Origin: DATBRC01 sp036560485
GTDB lineage: Bacteria; Pseudomonadota; Gammaproteobacteria; Burkholderiales; Burkholderiaceae_D
Assembly: GCA_036560485.1 (NCBI GenBank)
Contig: DATBRC010000063.1
Coordinates: 1-48,678 of the forward strand
Length of the DNA stretch: 48,678 nt
Direction of reading: 5' to 3'
The position numbers were made by a program, and so were the translations under genes. The notes below the pieces were generated by a model that was given only the letters and a program-made list of their open reading frames with translations, was not told the DNA's origin and ran no database searches. Each line of letters begins with the position of its first letter. Position 1 is the first letter of the stretch. Shown piece by piece: positions 42,815 to 48,678 of the stretch.

Positions 42815-44311
42815 TTAGATCTCCCCATCCAAACCATCTTGCACTTGTTCCGCTGCGCGTAATACCGCGCGGGCTTTATTTTCTGTTTCCTGCCATTCCA
42901 TCTCGGGCACCGAATCGGCCACGATGCCGGCGGCCGCTTGCACATACAACATGCCATCCTTGATCACGCCGGTGCGAATCGCAATTGCCAAATCCATTTC
43001 GCCGCCGAACGACAGATACCCGCAAGCGCCGCCGTAGATGCCGCGCTTGGTCGGTTCCAGCTCGTCGATCAATTCCATTGCACGCACTTTCGGCGCGCCG
43101 GACAAAGTGCCTGCAGGGAAGGTCGCTTTCAACACATCGAGATTCGACAGATTGGGTTTCAATGTACCTTCGACGTTGGAGACGATATGCTGCACGTGCG
43201 AATATTTTTCGATGACGAATTTGTCGGTGACGTTAACGCTGCCGATTTCCGCAATGCGGCCGATGTCGTTGCGTGCCAGGTCGATTAGCATCACGTGCTC
43301 TGCGATTTCTTTCGGATCGGCCAGCAACTCGGTTGCGAGTGCCGCATCTTTTTCCGGCGTCGCACCGCGTGGGCGCGTGCCTGCGAGCGGGCGAATGGTG
43401 ACTTTGCGTTTGCCATTGCCGGTGGATTCATTGCGTACCAAAATTTCTGGCGATGCGCCGACGATTTGCATGTCGCCAAAATTATAGAAGTACATATACG
43501 GCGATGGATTCAATGAGCGCAATGCGCGATACAGCGACAGTGGTGAATCGACATACGACTTGCGTATGCGCTGACCGACCTGTACTTGCATCAAGTCGCC
43601 TGCCATGATGTATTCCTTGGCTTTGGCGACCGCTTTCAAATAATCGTCTTTGGCAAAATCGCGGATGGTGTCGGTGCGCACCGATGCCGATGTGACTGGT
43701 GCATCGACTGTCCGATGCAACATTGCGCGCAAATCTTGCAAACGTCTGCGTGCTTTGGCATACGCTTCCGGATGAGACGGATCGGCGTACACGATCAGAT
43801 ACAGTTTGCCGGACAGGTTGTCGATTACCGCCAGCTCTTCCGTGACGAGTAATTGAATTTCAGGCAGGCCGAGATCATCTTTCGGCGCAGTATGTTCAAG
43901 GCGCTTCTCAATATGGCGTACCGCATCGTAGCCAAAATAACCTGCGAGTCCGCCACAGAAGCGCGGCATTCCGGGGCTGATCGCGACTTTATAACGTGCT
44001 TGAAATGTCGCGATAAAGTCGAGTGGGTTGCCTTGGTGTTTTTCAATCACCTCGCCATTTTTCACAACTTCGATCTTGTTGCCGAAGCTGCGCATCAAAG
44101 TCGATGCAGGCAGGCCGATGAATGAATAGCGGCCGAAGCGTTCTCCGCCGACGACGGATTCAAGCAAGAAGGTATTTTTTCCGGCGTGTTGCGTCTGCGC
44201 CAGTTTGAGATACAGCGTGAGCGGCGTTTCCAGATCGGCGAATGCTTCGGCGATCAACGGAATGCGGTTGTAACCTTGTGTGGCTAACGATTTGAATTCT
44301 AATTCTGTCAT
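42815..44311 (-). CDS. trpE: TrpE, anthranilate synthase component I
   Basis: Converts chorismate to anthranilate using TrpG-derived ammonia. It is 498 residues. The N-terminal part holds LLESVVGGERFGRYSFIG, whose LLES is the tryptophan feedback-inhibition site; the catalytic half has IRPLAGTRPRGATPEKD, LIDLARNDIGRIAEIGSV, VQHIVSNVEGTL and TFPAGTLSGAPKVRAMELIDELE, followed by IRTGVIKDG. It heads the trp operon and is preceded by a leader peptide gene and attenuator, so it is under both transcriptional attenuation and enzyme feedback control. Confidence 0.97.
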   Translation of the reverse strand: MTELEFKSLATQGYNRIPLIAEAFADLETPLTLYLKLAQTQHAGKNTFLLESVVGGERFGRYSFIGLPASTLMRSFGNKIEVVKNGEVIEKHQGNPLDFIATFQARYKVAISPGMPRFCGGLAGYFGYDAVRHIEKRLEHTAPKDDLGLPEIQLLVTEELAVIDNLSGKLYLIVYADPSHPEAYAKARRRLQDLRAMLHRTVDAPVTSASVRTDTIRDFAKDDYLKAVAKAKEYIMAGDLMQVQVGQRIRKSYVDSPLSLYRALRSLNPSPYMYFYNFGDMQIVGASPEILVRNESTGNGKRKVTIRPLAGTRPRGATPEKDAALATELLADPKEIAEHVMLIDLARNDIGRIAEIGSVNVTDKFVIEKYSHVQHIVSNVEGTLKPNLSNLDVLKATFPAGTLSGAPKVRAMELIDELEPTKRGIYGGACGYLSFGGEMDLAIAIRTGVIKDGMLYVQAAAGIVADSVPEMEWQETENKARAVLRAAEQVQDGLDGEI

Positions 44312-44365
44312 GTTCCTCTCCGGGCGCTATTGTAGAACGAGCATGCAATAGCAGGGGTTGTGTTC

Positions 44366-44400
44366 AAAAAACGTTGCCGACTATTCAAATAATAGGCGGC
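44366..44400 (-). terminator. trp attenuator (intrinsic terminator before trpE)
   Basis: On the minus strand GCCGCCTATT (44400-44391) pairs with AATAGTCGGC (44385-44376) at nine of ten positions around a five-base loop, followed after four bases by six T (44371-44366). It lies 14 bases past the leader-peptide stop and 54 before trpE. The leader stretch GGCGACGC (44443-44436), covering Trp and Arg codons, could pair instead with GCGCCGCC (44402-44395), which overlaps the terminator's left arm. Confidence 0.85.
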
Positions 44401-44414
44401 GCAGCAGATCGGGG

Positions 44415-44501
44415 TTAGTTAGCCCAGGATTGCCAGCGTCGCCATAGCCAGGCCTCAAAGGCGCCTGGTGAGGTCGTGTTACGTTTTTTGTCGAGAAACA
44501 T
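44415..44501 (-). CDS. trpL: trp operon leader peptide
   Basis: A 28-codon frame between gph and trpE with tryptophan codons at positions 18, 20, 23 and 26 (segment AWLWRRWQSWAN), four of its last eleven residues, ending in TAA just before the attenuator hairpin. This is the arrangement of a trp attenuation leader: ribosomes stalled at Trp codons when charged tRNA-Trp is scarce would favour the non-terminating fold. There is no Shine-Dalgarno sequence, and the mapped promoter boxes would start RNA only about six bases before the ATG, so it may be translated almost leaderless, as reported for trpL in Sinorhizobium. A second hairpin (CCAGGC/GCCTGG) precedes the Trp codons. Confidence 0.85.
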   Translation of the reverse strand: MFLDKKRNTTSPGAFEAWLWRRWQSWAN

Positions 44502-44513
44502 AGTATAGGTATG

Positions 44514-44543
44514 TTTATGCAGAAATAAGGTGTGCTGCGTCAA
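44514..44543 (-). promoter_or_regulatory. Putative promoter of the trpL-trpE operon
   Basis: On the minus strand TTGACG (44543-44538, five of six) is 18 bases from CATAAA (44519-44514, four of six). The -35 lies within the gph 3' end and the -10 overlaps its stop codon. Initiation would be near 44507, six bases before the leader ATG. Confidence 0.55.
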
Positions 44544-45207
44544 GCAGCGTTGAAACTATACCATCGGAATCGACTTCTTGTATAGGTTGCCCGTGATTGT
44601 AGCCATACGGTACGTTCAGCACCCAGCAGCCGGCGGCACGTGCGGCTTGCGCATCATTTGATGAATCGCCAATGGCGACGACTTGCCGCGGTTGCAGCGC
44701 GAAGTCAGCGCAGACTTGGAGTAAGGGTGCAGGATCCGGCTTTTTCTTGGGTAAAGAATCGCCACCGTAAATGATGTCGAAGTAGTGATGCAGCCCTTTT
44801 TTCTGCAGCAAAGTAACCGCAAACGCGTATGGTTTGTTGGTCACGCAAGCCAGTCTCACTTTTTGGGCTTGCAGTGCTTCCAGTCCTTCTCGTACCTGCG
44901 GATAGAGTTCGCTGTAGTCGCCATTGATTGCCTGATAGTGGCGCAGATAGGATGCCAGCGCTTGCGCGAAATGTTGTTCCACCTCTGCGGGTGCGTAATC
45001 GACTGACAGCACACGGGCCACAAGATTTTCTGTGCCTTTGCCGACAAAATCCTTGACGGTATCGATAGGGAGCGGCGCGAGATGAAATTCTTCACGCATG
45101 CGATTGATGGCGACCTGGATATCCAGCGCGGTGTCCAGCATGGTGCCATCCAGATCGATGATGGCGCCGCGGATATCTTTTAATGCAAGTCGTTCCGGTG
45201 CATTCAT
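44515..45207 (-). CDS. gph: Gph, phosphoglycolate phosphatase
   Basis: A 230-residue HAD-superfamily hydrolase that removes phosphate from 2-phosphoglycolate, a product of oxidised DNA-end repair or Rubisco oxygenation. Motif I is IDLDGTMLDT (about 17-26), with the two catalytic aspartates; motif II is in CVTNKPY, and motif III/IV in KKKPDPAP and AIGDSSNDAQAARAAGC. A helical cap lies between motifs I and II. The start overlaps the rpe stop by four bases (45204-45207). The trp promoter is embedded in its 3' end. Confidence 0.93.
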   Translation of the reverse strand: MNAPERLALKDIRGAIIDLDGTMLDTALDIQVAINRMREEFHLAPLPIDTVKDFVGKGTENLVARVLSVDYAPAEVEQHFAQALASYLRHYQAINGDYSELYPQVREGLEALQAQKVRLACVTNKPYAFAVTLLQKKGLHHYFDIIYGGDSLPKKKPDPAPLLQVCADFALQPRQVVAIGDSSNDAQAARAAGCWVLNVPYGYNHGQPIQEVDSDGIVSTLLDAAHLISA

Positions 45208-45869
45208 ACGCGTTTTAATTCTCTGCGCATCGCATCAATCACGGCCTTGTAATCCGGCTTGCCGAAAATCGCCGAACCGGCGACGAAGGTATCTGCACCC
45301 GCTTGTGCAGCTTCTGCAATGTTATCAACTTTGATGCCGCCATCGACTTCCAGCATGATGTCGCGTCCGGATGCATCGATCATCTTGCGTACGGCAGCAA
45401 TCTTTTTCAATGCTTCAGGAATAAAAGATTGGCCGCCGAAACCGGGATTGACCGACATGATCAGGATCAAATCGAGCTTGTCCATCACATGTTCTAAATA
45501 ATGCAATGGCGTACCGGGATTGAATACAAGACCAGCCTTGCAACCATTGTCGCGAATCAATTGCAGTGTGCGATCGATATGTTCTGATGCTTCCGGATGG
45601 AAACTGATAATGTTTGCACCTGCTTTGGCAAAATCCGGGACAATGCGATCTACCGGTTTGACCATCAGATGTACATCGATCGGTACCTGGACATGCGGGC
45701 GGATCGCCTGGCACACCAGCGGGCCGATGGTCAGGTTGGGAACGTAATGGTTATCCATCACGTCAAAATGGATAATGTCGGCACCGGCGGTGACAACATT
45801 GCGCACTTCTTCACCCAATCGAGCGAAGTCGGCGGACAGGATGCTGGGAGCAATGCGGTAAGTAGGCAT
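45204..45869 (-). CDS. rpe: Rpe, ribulose-phosphate 3-epimerase
   Basis: Interconverts ribulose 5-phosphate and xylulose 5-phosphate in the pentose phosphate pathway. The 221-residue TIM barrel has the metal and catalytic residues in APSILSADFARLGEEV, IIHFDVMDNHYVPNLTIG, VDVHLMV-type strand PIDVHLMVKPVDR, LIMSVNPGFGGQSF and MLEVDGGIKVDNI, and the phosphate-binding FVAGSAIFG. It is first of the rpe-gph-trp run and divergent from apaG across 144 bases, where its promoter must lie. Confidence 0.97.
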   Translation of the reverse strand: MPTYRIAPSILSADFARLGEEVRNVVTAGADIIHFDVMDNHYVPNLTIGPLVCQAIRPHVQVPIDVHLMVKPVDRIVPDFAKAGANIISFHPEASEHIDRTLQLIRDNGCKAGLVFNPGTPLHYLEHVMDKLDLILIMSVNPGFGGQSFIPEALKKIAAVRKMIDASGRDIMLEVDGGIKVDNIAEAAQAGADTFVAGSAIFGKPDYKAVIDAMRRELKRV

Positions 45870-46013
45870 GGTCAGTATTAATTGAAAGGATGAGCTATTT
45901 TACCCTTTCAATTATCGATCTGGACTTGTAACGCAGTATGATTTCAAGTTGAAGGCATCGCTGGACGTCATTGCGGTGATAATAAGGATCAAAAGAAGGA
46001 TAAAAGGATCTCC

Positions 46014-46388
46014 ATGGCAGCATATGAACTCACCGTGACCGTCAGAACGCAATATTTGGAGGAGCAATCCGATCCTAAGCGTTCCTCGTATGTTTTTGCT
46101 TATGCAATCACTATTAAAAATACCGGAAACATTGCAGCGCAATTGATTTCGCGGCATTGGGTGATTACCGATGCGAATAATCACGTTGAAGAGGTGAAGG
46201 GCTTGGGTGTAGTCGGGCAGCAACCATTATTGCAACCCGGCGAGCAATTTGAATATACTAGCGGGACGTCGTTATTGACGCCGCAAGGTTCAATGACTGG
46301 AGAATATTTCTGCGTCGCGGAAGACGGCGAGCGTTTCGAGGTAAAAATTCCGGAATTTGTCTTATCGCTGCCGCGTACTTTGCATTAA
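46014..46388 (+). CDS. apaG: ApaG protein
   Basis: A 124-residue, single-domain protein of the ApaG family, a fibronectin-III-like beta-sandwich. It has been linked genetically to Co2+ resistance and Mg2+ efflux in enterobacteria, but its molecular role is unclear. Conserved stretches are the YVFAYAITIKNTG strand, LISRHWVITDANN, and VVGQQPLLQPGEQFEYTSG with TPQGSMTGEY. An AAGGAT-type site precedes the ATG. Its end is eight bases from the convergent 46-residue membrane protein gene. Confidence 0.94.
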   Translation: MAAYELTVTVRTQYLEEQSDPKRSSYVFAYAITIKNTGNIAAQLISRHWVITDANNHVEEVKGLGVVGQQPLLQPGEQFEYTSGTSLLTPQGSMTGEYFCVAEDGERFEVKIPEFVLSLPRTLH

Positions 46389-46396
46389 GATTGAAT

Positions 46397-46537
46397 TTAT
46401 CGAGGCAAGTCGTCTTTTGGCGGCAATGGTTTTTGTTGTGATGGCTGTTCGGGTTTCTTGCCCGAAAACATGGTCCACCAGACAATAAAAATCAGCAAGA
46501 ACATGGCCACGCAGGCCTCTACTATCAATATCCACAT
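46397..46537 (-). CDS. 46-residue single-pass membrane protein, unknown
   Basis: A short gene with a plausible product: an N-terminal membrane helix (residues 2-23, WILIVEACVAMFLLIFIVWW), a short basic stretch (SGKKPEQ) and a proline-rich cytosolic tail (PLPPKDDLPR). I know no function. The start at 46537 is 17 bases from the divergent mltA start, with only a weak GAGAG upstream. Longer frames extending upstream run antisense to mltA. Coding evidence is the clean helix-plus-tail design; confidence is moderate. Confidence 0.55.
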   Translation of the reverse strand: MWILIVEACVAMFLLIFIVWWTMFSGKKPEQPSQQKPLPPKDDLPR

Positions 46538-46554
46538 AGTTTCAAACACTCTCA

Positions 46555-47739
46555 ATGTTATTCGCACGCATAAGTCTACTCGTATCTGTTGTCTTTGGCA
46601 TGGTTGCCTGTACGACCACGCAACCTCCGGTTGTCGTGACGCCGCCAATTGTTCCGCCAATTATCAAGCCGGTTGAAACATTCCAGTTAAGCACGTTTGC
46701 TGCAATGCCAGGTTGGGAAAATGATGATGTGCGTGAAGCATGGCCTGCATTTTTAAATTCATGCAACGTATTGATCAAAAGGCAGGCATGGAAAGAAGCT
46801 TGCAGTCTTGCGCATCAAGTGGAGGCAACTAATGCGGCCGTCATTCGCACTTATTTCGAAACATTTTTTACGCCGTATCAAGTCGTTAATCCGGATGGAA
46901 AGGATCATGGATTGGTGACTGGATATTACGAGCCGTTGCTGCGCGGTGCTCGCAAGCGTGGCGGTGTTTATCAAACGCCGCTACATAAAACACCGGATGA
47001 TTTGCTGACGATTGATCTGACCAGCGTGTATCCGGAGCTGAAAGGCATGCGCTTGCGCGGCAGAGTGGTGGGTAATAAGGTCGTTCCTTATTTATCGCGT
47101 GGGGAATTGGTGGAATCCAATGCGCTGGTGAACAAAGAGTTGTGCTGGGTCGATGACCCCATCGCTGCATTTTTTCTGCAGGTACAAGGGTCAGGCCGTG
47201 TGTATATGGCGGACACCAAAGAAACGGTACGTGTTGCCTATGCCGATCAAAATGGTTATCCGTATAAATCGATCGGCCGATACCTGGTTGCCAATGGCGA
47301 GTTGACGCTGGATCAGGCGTCTGCACAAGGAATTAAATCATGGGTGGCTGCGCATCCTGCGCGTCAACAAGAACTGTTGAACGCTAATCCGAGTTATGTC
47401 TTTTTCAAGGAAGAAGAGATCGCTGATCCGAGCATAGGACCAAAAGGTGCGCTTGGTGTGCCGCTAACACCGCAGCGTTCGATTGCGGTCGATGCACAAT
47501 TCATCCCATTAGGCGCGCCGGCATTTCTTGCAACGACATTGCCGAATAGTGACGCGCCTTTGCAGCGGTTGGTGATGGCGCAGGATACCGGTGGCGCCAT
47601 CAGAAATGCTGTGCGCGCAGATTTTTTTTGGGGCTTTGGTGATGAGGCTGGTGAAAATGCAGGTCGGATGAAGCAGCAAGGCATGCTGTGGGTTTTGCTG
47701 CCGAAATCGATGCCGGCTCCAATTACCGCTGCTCGTTGA
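46555..47739 (+). CDS. mltA: MltA, membrane-bound lytic murein transglycosylase A
   Basis: Cleaves peptidoglycan glycan strands to leave anhydromuramic ends; an outer-membrane lipoprotein. The 394-residue precursor has a lipoprotein signal ending in GMVAC with the lipidated cysteine at residue 19. The MltA domain starts near VTGYYEPLLRGARKR and continues in FFLQVQGSGRV; the C-terminal double-psi barrel (3D) domain has RLVMAQDTGGAIRNAVRADF, with the proposed catalytic aspartate in QDTGGA, then FFWGFGDEAGENAGRMKQQG. A proline-valine rich linker follows the lipobox. Divergent from the 46-residue gene, with apaG just beyond. Confidence 0.95.
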   Translation: MLFARISLLVSVVFGMVACTTTQPPVVVTPPIVPPIIKPVETFQLSTFAAMPGWENDDVREAWPAFLNSCNVLIKRQAWKEACSLAHQVEATNAAVIRTYFETFFTPYQVVNPDGKDHGLVTGYYEPLLRGARKRGGVYQTPLHKTPDDLLTIDLTSVYPELKGMRLRGRVVGNKVVPYLSRGELVESNALVNKELCWVDDPIAAFFLQVQGSGRVYMADTKETVRVAYADQNGYPYKSIGRYLVANGELTLDQASAQGIKSWVAAHPARQQELLNANPSYVFFKEEEIADPSIGPKGALGVPLTPQRSIAVDAQFIPLGAPAFLATTLPNSDAPLQRLVMAQDTGGAIRNAVRADFFWGFGDEAGENAGRMKQQGMLWVLLPKSMPAPITAAR

Positions 47740-47790
47740 GTTCAATGTTTTATATTTTGTTCGATGCATTCAATTTATCCGGGAGGTAAT

Positions 47791-48567
47791 GTGAATTACG
47801 AAAATATTCTTGTTGAGACGCAGGGCAAGGTTGGTTTGATTCGACTCAATCGACCCAAGGCATTGAATGCACTGAATGACCAATTGATGGATGAATTGGG
47901 CGATGCATTAACCAAATTCGATGCGGACGAGAATATCGGATGCATGATTGTCACGGGTAGTGAAAAAGCATTTGCCGCGGGAGCTGATATTGGCGTGATG
48001 GCAAAATTTACCTACATGGATGTATACAAGGGAAATTACATTACGCGCAATTGGGAACAAATCAAAAACGTACGAAAGCCAATTATCGCTGCGGTAGCTG
48101 GTTATGCATTAGGCGGTGGTTGTGAATTGGCGATGATGTGCGACTTTATCATTGCTGCGGACAGTGCAAAATTCGGTCAGCCGGAAATCAAGCTGGGCAC
48201 GATGCCTGGTGCCGGCGGCACGCAACGTTTGCCGCGTGCAGTTTCCAAATCCAAGGCAATGGATATGTGTTTAACCGCGCGCATGATGGACGCAGTTGAG
48301 GCAGAACGCGCTGGTCTGGTGTCGCGCGTAGTCGCGGCTGATAAGTTGCTTGAAGAAACACTCGCAGCTGCCACAGTCATCGCCGATATGTCGCAACCTG
48401 TTGTGATGATGATAAAAGAATCAATCAATCGCGCTTATGAAACCACGCTGGCGGAAGGGACTCAATATGAACGCCGCATGTTTCATGGCACGTTTGCTAC
48501 CGAAGACCAAAAAGAAGGAATGTTGGCATTTATGGAGAAACGCTTGCCAGTATTCCGCAACATTTGA
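47791..48567 (+). CDS. Enoyl-CoA hydratase
   Basis: A 258-residue crotonase-family enzyme that hydrates short-chain trans-2-enoyl-CoA in beta-oxidation. Oxyanion-hole segments are EKAFAAGADIGVM and GYALGGGCELAMMCDFIIA; the second catalytic glutamate lies in GQPEIKLGTMPGAGGTQRLPR. The first is the E of GGGCELA. I start it at GTG 47791, after GGGAGG (47781-47786), since the product VNYENILVETQGKV then matches the family; ATG 47764 is an in-frame alternative. The spacing of four bases is short. It is 51 bases after mltA with no terminator seen; the last 111 bases of the window hold nothing I recognise. Confidence 0.93.
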   Translation: MNYENILVETQGKVGLIRLNRPKALNALNDQLMDELGDALTKFDADENIGCMIVTGSEKAFAAGADIGVMAKFTYMDVYKGNYITRNWEQIKNVRKPIIAAVAGYALGGGCELAMMCDFIIAADSAKFGQPEIKLGTMPGAGGTQRLPRAVSKSKAMDMCLTARMMDAVEAERAGLVSRVVAADKLLEETLAAATVIADMSQPVVMMIKESINRAYETTLAEGTQYERRMFHGTFATEDQKEGMLAFMEKRLPVFRNI

Positions 48568-48678
48568 TATAGTTCGCGTCCCGTCGGAAGGCGGGGGAAT
48601 AAATGGATGAATGAGGCAATAGCGTGCGGAAGAGGTGTTGGCTGCGCTGCCGGTTAGCTGTATGACTGGCTGGCGAAC

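Overview
This window looks like chromosomal DNA of a betaproteobacterium in the order Burkholderiales, most likely near the Oxalobacteraceae (Herminiimonas/Janthinobacterium type). That placement rests on familiar gene order: hisF-hisI-hisE-hinT-tatABC, petABC-sspA-sspB-tRNA-Thr, hemA-prfA-prmC, and rpe-gph-trpE-trpG-trpD-trpC beside apaG and mltA. It is inference from protein content and synteny, since no database search was possible. No phage, transposase or CRISPR array was seen.

Layout. 1-3180 (+): the end of the histidine operon (hisF partial, hisI, hisE), a HIT hydrolase and the Tat translocase tatABC. 3202-6278: a DUF2461 protein and a DegS/AlgW-like HtrA protease (-), a Nif3-like protein (+) and mscL (-). 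6463-10772 (+): the cytochrome bc1 operon petABC, whose Rieske subunit is itself a Tat substrate, then sspA, sspB and tRNA-Thr(UGU). 10773-13020: an accessory stretch with a PEP-CTERM surface protein behind a textbook sigma-54 promoter, and an ImmA/IrrE-like protein whose catalytic Glu is Lys. 13021-16452 (-): ubiX, grxD and tex. 16453-24851 (+): an AT-rich gap, an exported protein of unknown function, then a tight five-gene set (TAXI solute-binding protein, TPR-secretin, exported pentapeptide-repeat protein, cyclic-nucleotide-like domain fused to a DASS permease, membrane-anchored periplasmic-binding-like protein). This set is my best candidate for an undescribed system. 24863-28793 (-): prmC, dsbB, prfA, hemA. 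28844-33447 (-): a response regulator, LysM-FecR protein and CHASE2 histidine kinase operon. 33979-39384: tRNA-Phe (-), then a UbiH-like hydroxylase, dsbC, acuI and an M61 peptidase (+). 39408-45869 (-): rpe, gph, then the trp genes with a secreted small protein and a GNAT acetyltransferase embedded. 46014-48567: apaG, a 46-residue membrane protein (-), mltA and an enoyl-CoA hydratase.

Regulation visible in the sequence: a trp leader peptide of 28 codons with four Trp codons, followed by a terminator hairpin and T-run (trp attenuation); a sigma-54 promoter before the PEP-CTERM gene; tandem sigma-70-like promoters with an inverted repeat in one spacer before the ImmA-like gene; a perfect 13-bp inverted repeat spanning a TATAAT box, the ribosome binding site and the start codon of acuI; and dyads upstream of the secretin operon and dsbC. 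Two dispersed-repeat elements (a REP-like one after acuI and a dRS3-like one between trpC and the GNAT gene) mark intergenic spaces.
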